Assembly: GCF_965215815.1 (NCBI RefSeq)
Contig: NZ_CBDCEO010000012.1
Coordinates: 1,747,026-1,811,025 of the forward strand
Length of the DNA: 64,000 nt
DNA from: Poriferisodalis sp965215815
GTDB lineage: Bacteria; Actinomycetota; Acidimicrobiia; Acidimicrobiales; Poriferisodalaceae
Direction: 5' to 3'
Part shown: one piece after another, positions 13,863-21,899 of the stretch
Layout of the letters: the number at the start of each line of letters is the position of its first letter
Position numbering within the stretch: position 1 is the stretch's first letter
The notes under the pieces: model-generated
Databases searched by the model: none
What the model saw: the letters and a program-made list of their open reading frames with translations, nothing else
What the model was told of the DNA's origin: nothing
Program-made: the position numbers and the translations under genes

Positions 13863-15931
13863 TGAGCCCCGTCCCGGAAACCGAAGATGCGCTCGGCCTG
13901 CTTCGCAAGCTGACCGGAGACCCACAGGCCGAATTCCGCGATGGACAGCTCGGCGTTATCCGTGGCCTGGTCGCGGAGCAGGCGCGAGTACTTCTGGTGC
14001 AGCGAACCGGCTGGGGCAAGAGTGCGGTCTACTTCATCGCCACCCGGCTGATGCGCAGCGCAGGCTCCGGCCCGACGCTGCTGGTATCGCCGCTGCTCGC
14101 ATTGATGCGCAATCAGATCGAGGCGGCAGAACGTCTCGGCGTACGCGCCGTCACCATCAACAGTTCCAACCGCGATGAATGGGAAGAGGTCATCGCACAG
14201 ATCGAAGCCGACGAAGCCGATGTCGTGCTGATCTCACCCGAACGGCTGGCGAACCGCGAATTTCGCAGCGAGGTGCTTCCGGTCATAGCTGCGCGATGCG
14301 GTCTGCTGGTCGTCGATGAGGCCCATTGCATCTCCGACTGGGGCCACGACTTCCGGCCGGACTACCGACGGCTCGTTCGCGTGCTCGATCTGCTGCCACC
14401 ACAGATACCGGTGCTGTGCTGCACCGCAACCGCCAACGACCGGGTCGTCGCCGATGTCATCACGCAACTCGGGTCCGAGTTCGAGACCGTGCGCGGGCCG
14501 CTCGGCAGGGACAGTCTGCGATTGCACGCCCTGACGATCCTGTCGCCACCGGAGCGTCTGACATGGCTGGCGGCGACGCTGGCGAAGCTGCCGGGCACCG
14601 GCATCGTGTACTGCTCCACCATTCGAGACACCGAACGAGTCGCGGGCTGGCTGGTCTGCGAAGGCATCGATGCTGTGGCCTACAGCGGTGGGACCGAATC
14701 GTCCCGGCGACCCGAGATCGAACAGGCACTGCTCGGGAATTCGGTCAAGGCTGTTGTCGCGACCTCCGCGTTGGGCATGGGCTTCGACAAGCCAGACCTG
14801 TCGTTCGTGATCCACTACCAGTCGCCGGGATCGCCGGTCGCCTACTACCAGCAGGTCGGACGGGCGGGCCGGGGAGTGCCGGAGTCGTGGGGCATCGTGT
14901 TGCGGGGCACCGAAGACGCCGACATTCAGAACTATTTCATCGAGACGTCGTTCCCCAACCCCCGGCTCGCTGAGCATGTCGTCGGACTGCTGGAAGAGCG
15001 CCACGAGCCGATGCGGCTCAACGAGTTGCTCCCGGAGGTGAACGTCGGCAACAAGCGTCTCGAGAATCTCCTGAAGAACCTGGAAGTGGATGGCGCCATC
15101 GAACGCGTCGGCAGCCGGTGGCAACGGTCGCTGCGACCTTGGAGCTTCGATCACGCCAAAGTTGAGGCAGTCACTGAGTTGCGCCGCGCCGAACTCGAAC
15201 AGGTGCGCCAATACATCGACACCGACCAGTGTCGAATGCAGCTCCTGAGGCAGCATCTCGACGATCCGGTCAGCGAGCCGTGCGGCTCGTGCGACAACTG
15301 CACCGGCGACACCATGGCGCTGACGTTCGATCCGTCCGAGGTGCAGCGGGCAGTGGAGTTCTTGCGCAGCGAGGCCATGGTGATCGGGCCCCGTAAGCAG
15401 TGGGCGGCTGGCAAGTCGATCCCGGCCGAGCTTCGACTTGCAGACGGTCGAGCGCTTTCGCGATGGGGTGACGGCGGCTGGGGCAACCTGGTGCGCAAGG
15501 GCAAGCAGTCGGATGGCCGATTCGACGACCGCTTGGTGGACGCTGTCGCGGAACTCATCAGCGACAGGTGGCAGCCCGAACCCGCACTCACCTGGGTCAC
15601 GTTCGTGCCATCGCGCCGTTACCCGACACTCGTTTCCGACTTCGCCACGCGGCTTGCGGACGCGCTCGGGCTGCCGTGTCACGATGCGGTCGTGCAGGTT
15701 CGCGACACGCAGCCACAGAAGTCGTTGCGGAACAGCCATCAGCAGTTCCGCAACGTTGACGGGGCGTTCAATATCAGCGGCCCGGTGCCCGAAGGCCCAG
15801 TGCTCCTGGTCGACGATGTGGTCGATTCCCGTTGGACGCTGACGGTCGTGGGAGCGCAGCTGCGAACCGCCGGAGCGGGTCGTGTGTTCCCGTTGGCTTT
15901 GTCCGAGACGTCCGAGAGGGCGGGAGGGTGA
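13862..15931 (+). CDS. RecQ-family DNA helicase fused to a ComF-like phosphoribosyltransferase
   Basis: 689 residues. The helicase core has RTGWGKS (Walker A, 48-54), DEAHCISDWGHDFRPDYRR (from D152), and YYQQVGRAGRG (motif VI). A RecQ-type zinc region follows (SEPCGSCDNCTGD, plus an upstream Cys). The last ~130 residues are a phosphoribosyltransferase: FVPSRRYP, SLRNSHQQFRNVDGAF, and the PRPP-binding loop VDDVVDSRWT (650-659), where the usual T-T-G is S-R-W. The ATG overlaps the mazF stop, and the stop overlaps the DprA-like GTG, so all are translationally coupled. A PRTase beside DprA recalls the ShosTA antiphage toxin-antitoxin; here the PRTase is fused to a helicase. A role in defence is inference. 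Housekeeping RecQ is an alternative, but the PRTase domain and the context argue against it. Confidence 0.85.
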   Translation: MSPVPETEDALGLLRKLTGDPQAEFRDGQLGVIRGLVAEQARVLLVQRTGWGKSAVYFIATRLMRSAGSGPTLLVSPLLALMRNQIEAAERLGVRAVTINSSNRDEWEEVIAQIEADEADVVLISPERLANREFRSEVLPVIAARCGLLVVDEAHCISDWGHDFRPDYRRLVRVLDLLPPQIPVLCCTATANDRVVADVITQLGSEFETVRGPLGRDSLRLHALTILSPPERLTWLAATLAKLPGTGIVYCSTIRDTERVAGWLVCEGIDAVAYSGGTESSRRPEIEQALLGNSVKAVVATSALGMGFDKPDLSFVIHYQSPGSPVAYYQQVGRAGRGVPESWGIVLRGTEDADIQNYFIETSFPNPRLAEHVVGLLEERHEPMRLNELLPEVNVGNKRLENLLKNLEVDGAIERVGSRWQRSLRPWSFDHAKVEAVTELRRAELEQVRQYIDTDQCRMQLLRQHLDDPVSEPCGSCDNCTGDTMALTFDPSEVQRAVEFLRSEAMVIGPRKQWAAGKSIPAELRLADGRALSRWGDGGWGNLVRKGKQSDGRFDDRLVDAVAELISDRWQPEPALTWVTFVPSRRYPTLVSDFATRLADALGLPCHDAVVQVRDTQPQKSLRNSHQQFRNVDGAFNISGPVPEGPVLLVDDVVDSRWTLTVVGAQLRTAGAGRVFPLALSETSERAGG

Positions 15932-16911
15932 GGCGAGGAGACGACGCTCTGGCGACGATCTCTCTCGTCAGCCGGCTGTGTGCTGACCGAGTGCAGCCGC
16001 TGAAGGCATCGGAGTTCTGGAAGCTGTCAGCTCGCTTGGGCACCGGACCGAGTTGTCTGCTCGGAATGAGTGCCGACGATCTGGAAACGGTGCACGACTT
16101 CATAGGCGATTTCGCCCAACGCATTGGTGGTCTGATGGGCCGAGCCACGGCACTCGCGTTCGAGTTGGAGCGGCTAGAGCAGTCGGGTATCCGAACGCTC
16201 ACCCCGTTCGACCAGCACTACCCGACACGCTGGCCCGAGCGCCTCGGGCCCAAGGCGCCGCCCTTGCTCTATGCGGCTGGTGCGATCGAACTGCTCGATA
16301 TCGCAGGTCTCGGCGTGGTGGGCAGCCGCGACGTAAGTCCGACCGGCGCCGAGGTTGCCGTCGAGGCCGCCAAGTGCGCAGTAGTTCGCAAGGTTCCTCT
16401 CGTTTCGGGCGGGGCTCGAGGTGTCGATCAGCTCGCAATGAATGCGGCACTGGATTCGGGAGGCGCAGTTGTCGGTGTGCTGGTGGACTCGCTGTCACGC
16501 AAACTCCGCAACGCCGATGTCCGCGCAGCGATCCATGATGGACGAGCCGTCATGTGCGCGCCTTACAGCCCCGACGCCAGCTTCAGTGCCGGCAACGCAA
16601 TGGGACGCAACAAGCTCATCTATGCGCAGTCCGCAATCACCTTCGTAGTGGCGAGCGACAAGGACAAGGGCGGCACATGGTCAGGCGCTACCGAGGCGCT
16701 CGACAACCAATTCGGGCGCGTCGCGGTCTGGCGTGGCCTGGGCGAAGGACCAGGCAACGCAGGTCTCGAACGACGCGGCGCGGTACCAGTCACCGAGATC
16801 GAACGGCTCGAACTACTGCTCGACGATGACGAATTCGATCCCAACATCCACGCCCCGTCTCTCGCTAGCCCCATGGAGCAAGGAACGCTCTTCGGCGCTG
16901 CACTCAGCTAG
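15928..16911 (+). CDS. DprA/Smf-like DNA-processing Rossmann protein
   Basis: 327 residues from GTG 15928, whose GTGA overlaps the TGA of the helicase gene. After a helical N-terminus, the DprA Rossmann core is clear: FDQHYPTRWPERL, LGVVGSRDVSPTG (GSR motif), VSGGARGVDQLAMNAAL (SGxARGxD motif), and later SPDASFSAGNAMGRNKLIYAQS. DprA proteins bind single-stranded DNA and load RecA during transformation. In ShosTA, a DprA-like protein is the antitoxin to a PRTase toxin. Its strict coupling to a PRTase-bearing helicase makes that second role the better guess. No competence genes are nearby. Confidence 0.85.
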   Translation: MRRGDDALATISLVSRLCADRVQPLKASEFWKLSARLGTGPSCLLGMSADDLETVHDFIGDFAQRIGGLMGRATALAFELERLEQSGIRTLTPFDQHYPTRWPERLGPKAPPLLYAAGAIELLDIAGLGVVGSRDVSPTGAEVAVEAAKCAVVRKVPLVSGGARGVDQLAMNAALDSGGAVVGVLVDSLSRKLRNADVRAAIHDGRAVMCAPYSPDASFSAGNAMGRNKLIYAQSAITFVVASDKDKGGTWSGATEALDNQFGRVAVWRGLGEGPGNAGLERRGAVPVTEIERLELLLDDDEFDPNIHAPSLASPMEQGTLFGAALS

Positions 16912-17009
16912 AGAACCGAAAGCGCAGGCTGCGAGACCACCTTGAGCACGGTGTGCTCACGAGCGATCGTCATCGGTTCAGGCATCGCGTCGTACAGCAC
17001 ACCGTCGCG

Positions 17010-17153
17010 TTAGTAGCGCGGATTGCCCATCGCTTTCAGGCGTTTCGCCAGCGTGAGCGCGTAGCAGTTGTCGCAGCCCACCGATGTGCGGTCACACCCG
17101 GTGGTGGGATTCCACGTCGCCTCGGTCCACTCGATCCCGGTCCGGTCGCTCAT
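17010..17153 (-). pseudogene. Truncated phage Gp37/Gp68-family (DUF5131) gene
   Basis: Only 47 codons from ATG 17153 to TAA 17010. The peptide has GIEWTEATWNPTTGCD and SVGCDNCYA, the start of the Gp37/Gp68 family, with its CxnCxxCY cluster of radical-SAM appearance. The full family is several hundred residues, so the rest is lost; the frame continues past the stop for about 33 codons without clear family sequence. The ATG overlaps the hsdM stop (ATGA), so the stub is still translationally coupled to hsdM. Confidence 0.65.
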
Positions 17154-18595
17154 GCTGAGGTCGCGTCGGCCGATGCGGCGAGGCTCTCGGCCAAGGCTTG
17201 AATCTCGGCGAGGGCGGCTTCGAGGTCCTCGGCGATCTCGGTCGCCAGCACATCTGGAGGCGGCAGGTTGTCGGCGTCCTCGAGACTCTCGTCTCGGAGC
17301 CAGAACAGGTCGAGACTGATTTTGTCTCGGGCGATCAGGTCGTCGTAGGCATAGCGCTTGAAGCGCTCGGACTCCTTGCGCTTGTGGCGGGCGTCCGGCC
17401 GGTAGCAGGCAACGAAGTCATCCAGATCGGCCCGAGTCAACGGGTTCTGCTTGAGCGTGAAGTGCTTGTTGGTGCGTAGGTCGTACACCCACAGCTCTCG
17501 GGTCCACGGCTCTGCGGCACCCTCGCGGCGGCGGAAGAACAGCACGTTGGCCTTCACGCCCTGGGCGTAGAAGATCCCGGTCGGCAGCCGCAGCAGGGTG
17601 TGGACATCGCAGTCGTGCAGCAACCGGCGGCGGATCGTCTCGCCGGCGCCCGCCTCGAACAGCACGTTGTCGGGCACCACCACTGCCGCATCCCCACCGA
17701 TCTTCAGCAGGCTCACCACATGCTGGACGAAGTTGAGCTGCTTGTTGCGGGTCGTCGCCCAGAAATCCTCCCGCTCGTAGCTGTCCGACGACGACCGGCC
17801 GAACGGCGGGTTGGTCAGCACCATGTCGAAGGGCTTGCCAGGAGGGTCCCGCAAGGCGTCGTCCACGACGATCGGTGAGTCGGACTCGGGGCTCTCGATG
17901 CCGTGCAGCAGCATGTTCATGGCGCACAGACGGGCTGGCAGGTCGGCGATCTCCCAACCGCTGAACGCACCCGAGCGCAGATGAGCGACCTGGTCGGGCT
18001 CCAGGTGCGGGAACCGCTCGACAATCGACCGGTACGCGCCCAGGAAGAATCCGCCGGTGCCGCAGGCGGGGTCGCAGATGCGGTGGTCGGGCTCGGGCGC
18101 CATCACATCGACGATGGCGTTGATGAGCGCCCGTGGCGTGAAGTACTGGCCCGCTCCCCTGGCACCCTCCTGGGCGGTCTTCTCGATCAGGCCCTCATAC
18201 GCGTCGCCTTTGAGGTCGGCGTCGTAGCTCATCCACTCGTGCTGGTCGATGAACTCCTTGATGAGCTGTTCCAGCTTGGCCGGCGTCTGGATGCGGTTGC
18301 GGGCCTTGTGGAAGACCACGCCGAGCATGTCCTCGCTCGTGCCCAACGCCGACAGGCACTCGCTGTAGTGGGCTTCAAGTTCCGCTCCCGAGCGGCTCAG
18401 CAGCGACTGCCAGTCGTGTTCGACGGGGACGATCCGGCCGCCTCCGAGCATCACGTACTGCTCATCGGCCATCTTGAGGAACAGCAGGTACGTGAGCTGT
18501 TCTAGATAGTCGCCGTAGGACAAACCGTCGTCGCGAAGCACGTCGCAGAAGTCCCACAGCTTCTGCACCATCGCCTTCGGATCCTGAGCGGGCAT
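17150..18595 (-). CDS. hsdM: Type I restriction-modification DNA methyltransferase subunit
   Basis: 481 residues. It has the N-terminal helical HsdM domain (MVQKLWDFCDVLRDDGLSYG), then the N6-adenine methyltransferase core with ARGAGQYFTPRALI, DPACGTGGFF (from D175, SAM binding) and NPPF (262-265, catalytic). Length and motif order are normal. It forms the M2S methylase and R2M2S nuclease with HsdS and HsdR. Those genes lie on the same strand but 8-13 kb upstream in gene order, with unrelated genes between. hsdM therefore has its own promoter: TAGCGT (18602-18607) lies 6 bases before the ATG, implying a leaderless message. The DUF5131 stub is coupled to its stop. Confidence 0.92.
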   Translation of the reverse strand: MPAQDPKAMVQKLWDFCDVLRDDGLSYGDYLEQLTYLLFLKMADEQYVMLGGGRIVPVEHDWQSLLSRSGAELEAHYSECLSALGTSEDMLGVVFHKARNRIQTPAKLEQLIKEFIDQHEWMSYDADLKGDAYEGLIEKTAQEGARGAGQYFTPRALINAIVDVMAPEPDHRICDPACGTGGFFLGAYRSIVERFPHLEPDQVAHLRSGAFSGWEIADLPARLCAMNMLLHGIESPESDSPIVVDDALRDPPGKPFDMVLTNPPFGRSSSDSYEREDFWATTRNKQLNFVQHVVSLLKIGGDAAVVVPDNVLFEAGAGETIRRRLLHDCDVHTLLRLPTGIFYAQGVKANVLFFRRREGAAEPWTRELWVYDLRTNKHFTLKQNPLTRADLDDFVACYRPDARHKRKESERFKRYAYDDLIARDKISLDLFWLRDESLEDADNLPPPDVLATEIAEDLEAALAEIQALAESLAASADATSA

Positions 18596-18601
18596 CGGCT
18601 C

Positions 18602-18607
18602 ACGCTA
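18602..18607 (-). promoter_or_regulatory. -10 element of hsdM
   Basis: TAGCGT on the minus strand, 6 bases before ATG 18595. It shows that hsdM can be transcribed independently of distant hsdS and hsdR. Confidence 0.4.
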
Positions 18608-19490
18608 CGCCGCGAGAGTCGAATACTCGAGTTCCGACCCGAACCACCAGATCATCGACCTCGACTCAATCGAGGAACCGGAAGCTCCGAGGCAACTCTC
18701 ATTTGACGCCGATGACATGGTGACTGTCGAACTGGCCGTTTCCGCGGCATGAGCGACCGCTGCTTCGCGGTCTCCATCGACGGCACCGACTTGAGCGAAC
18801 ACATCCCGAGAGTCGGATTGAGCAGGTCGCGGACGACTTTGTGGTCGCTTGCGCTACAGTCTGGGCACTGCTCCCCGCATTCCCGGTTCTCCGGGAATGG
18901 CGGGGCATATTCGTTTCGGGGTGGATGATGGCGACGCGGGTGGAACTCGATCCCGACGAGAGAGTTGAGACAGCGACGTGGTGGAGTCGCGCTGAACGGC
19001 GACGTGAGCGGTGCGCCCGCTGGAAGGGATTCAGCTCTTTGAGTCTGGCCTGCGCTCACCGACCCGCCGGCGCAAGAAAAACCGAGCCTTCGTCTTTTTT
19101 TGGGATCGGGGCTTCTGGGCTCGGTGGGGTTCATGTTAGGAGGAGGTCGCCACAGCGAGAGAGAACGCCTACTACATGGCGAGGCGACCGGGGCTTCAGG
19201 CACCGGCGCGCATCCTGTGATTGGTGACCGGAGACGGACCGAGTGCCGGTGTGCGGGCGATGTCGTGGCTCGACGAGGTGGACACGGGAACTCCCGAGCG
19301 CCTGCACAGCAGGCACGCCCGCCGCGGCCAACTTCCGCCCCCCAGCGCCTCGCCTATGTCCGGCACGAACGACGCAAGCGCCTCGTGGCAGCTTTGCAGT
19401 AGTCCCAAACGAGGCTCGCTGGCATTGGCCTCGGTTTCTGTCGTTATTGGGGTGTGGAGTGCCAGTTGGTGCAACCCGTCGATGCACGAC
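18608..19490. other. Long stretch with no confident gene
   Basis: Two short rightward frames overlap by ATGA: one ends at 18752 (tail DDMVTVELAVSAA, no proper start), the next runs 18749-18928 (MSDRCFAVSIDGTDL, 59 codons). I recognise neither; they may be debris of a former gene pair. A long hairpin (CCCCGCATTCCCGG / CCGGGAATGGCGGGG, about 18875-18905) lies within the second. Around 19074-19127, A- and T-runs and ACCGAGCC/GGCTCGGT arms are present. This gap separates hsdM from the ATPase operon and may be a scar of insertion or deletion. Confidence 0.35.
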
Positions 19491-20492
19491 TCATCCGGCA
19501 CTTGCAGCGGCTACGACATGTCGAGCGCTGATCTGTTCCGCACCGTCGCTGAGAGCGTCGTGCAGAGCCGTGTGGCAAACCTGGAGCGCCCGCCGGAGCG
19601 AACCGGACTCTCGATACACCGCAAGGACTGCTGCCGAAGCGTCTGATGCAAGGACATCAGTCAAGTTCGGATTCGGAGCGCCGACAATCCTGTCGATCCG
19701 CCTCCGCAGGATTGCATCGACAGCAGTTGCCGACTCCAATCGGGGAATGTTGATGCGCGTGTCGAGATAGCACAGCAGCTCGGCATGTGATGTGACCTCG
19801 AAGTAGTGGGGATGCACCGCGACGACAAGTGCTGCAGGCAACTCCAGGAGCCACCGCACTCCCTCTGCGAAGAAGTTGGTTACCAACTGGGCGTTCTCGT
19901 TGCTGAGCCATCGATCTGTGTCGTCGAACACGATCACGGGCACAAGGTGCCCGTCAGCGACGATCGCGAGCACTTGGACCAGAGCGTCGGTCTTGTCGGC
20001 GAGCGTGGCGTTTCGCTCGGTCTGCGTTTGATGCCGAACCTCACCGGCGACATCGGCACCGAGCCATCGGCCTGCGAAACCCGCTCGACGACGGCGTACC
20101 CGAGTCGTTGTGGTGGTCGATCGCGCTAAGTCCCGCTCGACTTGTCCAGCAACGGGTTCAGCGAGCCGGGAAAACGTCGTCAGCAGATGGTCGGCCAGGT
20201 GGTCCGCAGTGTCGGCAGTCTGGGCCGGCGCAGCAGCCACCGGGACATACACCGGCACCACCCCTTCCACCGTGGGACCCAGTACGTGGGCAATGACGCT
20301 CGACTTACCGCAGCCGCTCGCTCCGATCAGGGCGATGGGCTCGCGTCGTCGAATCGACGCATCCAGCCGAGTCTCGGTCCCGGCGCCGTCAGTCAACTCG
20401 TCGAACGGAACGTGAAGCACGCCCAGGTCCATGCGCCTCGGACTGCTCTCGAATGCATACGCGTCGGCGAGCACTTCCAAGGACAGGCTCAT
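19491..20492 (-). CDS. AAA/ORC-like P-loop ATPase (second gene of pair)
   Basis: 333 residues. Walker A GASGCGKSS (57-65) and Walker B VIVFDDTDRW (186-194) are clear. The region after it (AVVHPHYFEV-like beta strand with RINIPRLE, then ESGSLRRALQVCHTAL) resembles sensor and lid regions of ORC/STAND-type ATPases. A basic patch RVRRRR near 131-136 may be exposed. It begins 14 bases after the stop of the first ATPase gene, so the two are one operon. No effector domain is fused. The function is unknown; the defence-island location and pairing suggest a sensor or regulatory ATPase. Confidence 0.65.
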   Translation of the reverse strand: MSLSLEVLADAYAFESSPRRMDLGVLHVPFDELTDGAGTETRLDASIRRREPIALIGASGCGKSSVIAHVLGPTVEGVVPVYVPVAAAPAQTADTADHLADHLLTTFSRLAEPVAGQVERDLARSTTTTTRVRRRRAGFAGRWLGADVAGEVRHQTQTERNATLADKTDALVQVLAIVADGHLVPVIVFDDTDRWLSNENAQLVTNFFAEGVRWLLELPAALVVAVHPHYFEVTSHAELLCYLDTRINIPRLESATAVDAILRRRIDRIVGAPNPNLTDVLASDASAAVLAVYRESGSLRRALQVCHTALHDALSDGAEQISARHVVAAASAG

Positions 20493-20506
20493 GTGCTTGG
20501 CGCCCT

Positions 20507-21574
20507 TCAGAATGGGTCGACCTCAGCAACTGCGCGAGATGCTTCGACCACACTGCGGACCGCATCTTGGTCGGAAGCGGCTCGACCGGCCGCCTGATTT
20601 CCGAGCAGCTTCGACAAGTAGGAGAAGCGGCGGGCGGTGTAGTTCATCCGTCGACCATCCCGCTCAGCCTCTACGAGTCCGAGCGCCTCGAGTTCCTTGA
20701 GCCAGTGCACGACTCTCGACCTGGTGACGCCCACTGCCTCCAGCAGCCACTCGTCCCCGGCATGCGTCGGCCCCGCCTGACAGAGGGCCAAATAGAACTT
20801 GCGCAACCGATCGGGCAGCTCTGCGACCCGTGACCGGTCGTCTGCCAACGCGGCGATCAGCGCCGTCCGGTCCCCACCCAGTGCGAGCGACTGCAGGTCC
20901 AAGAGCGCTTGTGTCGGCGTTGCCGGCCCCAAGATGGCGCCAACATCCGCGCACCACTCGGCAGGCCAATCAGGCATGCGCGTCTCGATGAGACGCCGAA
21001 TGCGACCTTCGGACCACGGTTCAAGTTGGACGGAACGGTCAAAGAATGCATCGGCCGGGCGAGGTGGATTCGCGCGCCTGCTGGCGACAATCCACGTCAG
21101 AGGCAGTTCCCACAGCGCATCTCGGTAGCGGCCGAAGAGCACTTGCAGGTGTTCGTGAACGGCCCCGTCAACGAGCACCACCGAGGGCTGTCCCGACCCA
21201 TCGTCCCAGCTGTCAATTGCAACGCTGAGGGTGGCCTCGAGGAGCCGCACATCAAGTTCGGTGCCGGAAGTCCGTTCCGACGCGTAGACGTTGGACGGAT
21301 GCCGAATCGCGTCGGCAATCTCTTCGAGCAGTGCGGTCGCCGAAGATGACGGCTCGGCCCTGACGAAGACGGCAGTGCCCCCGAACTCGTGCTCGATGCG
21401 GCGCAGCAGTGTGGTCTTGCCCGAACCCGGTCCACCGCCGATGTAGACGTTCAAGCCCAAGCGCACGGCCCCCCGTAACTGATCCAGCTCTGGACCTGGG
21501 ATGAAGAACTCTTGATCACGTGCCGATGCCGTCAAGGGCCGCCGACTGAGCGACTGTAGTGACATGTCGCACAT
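20507..21574 (-). CDS. AAA-type ATPase with C-terminal winged helix (first gene of pair)
   Basis: 355 residues from ATG 21574. Walker A GGGPGSGKT (46-54) and a Walker-B-like strand PSVVLVDGAVHEH, with Gly after the Asp, are present. The C-terminal ~100 residues (AGDEWLLEAVGVTRSRVVHW, LKELEALGLVEAERDGRR) form a winged helix as in ORC-like and MarR-like regulators. The start codon is inside one arm of a 13-bp inverted repeat, and an alternative ATG lies at 21565. The protein may repress its own promoter. It heads the two-gene ATPase operon and diverges from the GHKL-nuclease gene. I do not recognise a named system. Confidence 0.65.
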   Translation of the reverse strand: MCDMSLQSLSRRPLTASARDQEFFIPGPELDQLRGAVRLGLNVYIGGGPGSGKTTLLRRIEHEFGGTAVFVRAEPSSSATALLEEIADAIRHPSNVYASERTSGTELDVRLLEATLSVAIDSWDDGSGQPSVVLVDGAVHEHLQVLFGRYRDALWELPLTWIVASRRANPPRPADAFFDRSVQLEPWSEGRIRRLIETRMPDWPAEWCADVGAILGPATPTQALLDLQSLALGGDRTALIAALADDRSRVAELPDRLRKFYLALCQAGPTHAGDEWLLEAVGVTRSRVVHWLKELEALGLVEAERDGRRMNYTARRFSYLSKLLGNQAAGRAASDQDAVRSVVEASRAVAEVDPF

Positions 21575-21603
21575 ATCATACAGTTCGATGTGTGCGACAT
21601 GTC
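21561..21603 (-). promoter_or_regulatory. 13-bp palindromic operator around promoter and start of the ATPase operon
   Basis: GACATGTCGCACA (21561-21573) is repeated perfectly inverted at 21591-21603. The 17-base centre contains TATGAT (minus strand, 21575-21580), a good -10. One arm covers the start codons (21574 and 21565), the other the -35 region. This architecture fits strong self-repression or two-site dimer binding. Confidence 0.7.
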
Positions 21604-21899
21604 CGACAAGGCAAGTTTGCGAAAGCCACACCCGTGGACAGCACAAGCACCTCAGGCGGACGGGCATGCGTGTCGTGGCTCGACGGCTGCAGCACCGGAA
21701 CCTGTCACACTAAATGGCGACATGAAGGCTTCTCTCACTCATGTCGTACCGCTCGCTCGCGTGAGCCTGAGCGGCCAGATGCTGACCCGCCGAAGATTGC
21801 CGACCCACACGAAACTCCACTGGTCACAGCGGGGCCAGGCAGTAGCTTCGACCCGGCAGTAGCCGTGGAGCCGAGGCTTGGCATTTGGGAGTGCGGCCG
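21604..21899. other. Divergent intergenic region between ATPase operon and GHKL-nuclease gene
   Basis: About 300 bases with no convincing gene. It carries the outer part of the operator for the leftward operon and presumably the promoter for the rightward GHKL-nuclease/methyltransferase pair. GGGAG (21888-21892) is the likely ribosome-binding site for the rightward ATG at 21900. Confidence 0.35.

Noticed and set aside
18720..18900. Minus-strand cysteine-rich segment (CGEQCPDCSASDHKVVRD) that looks like a zinc-ribbon or transposase finger
   Set aside because: No neighbouring transposase motif, no start, and the region also reads plausibly on the other strand; not enough to call.
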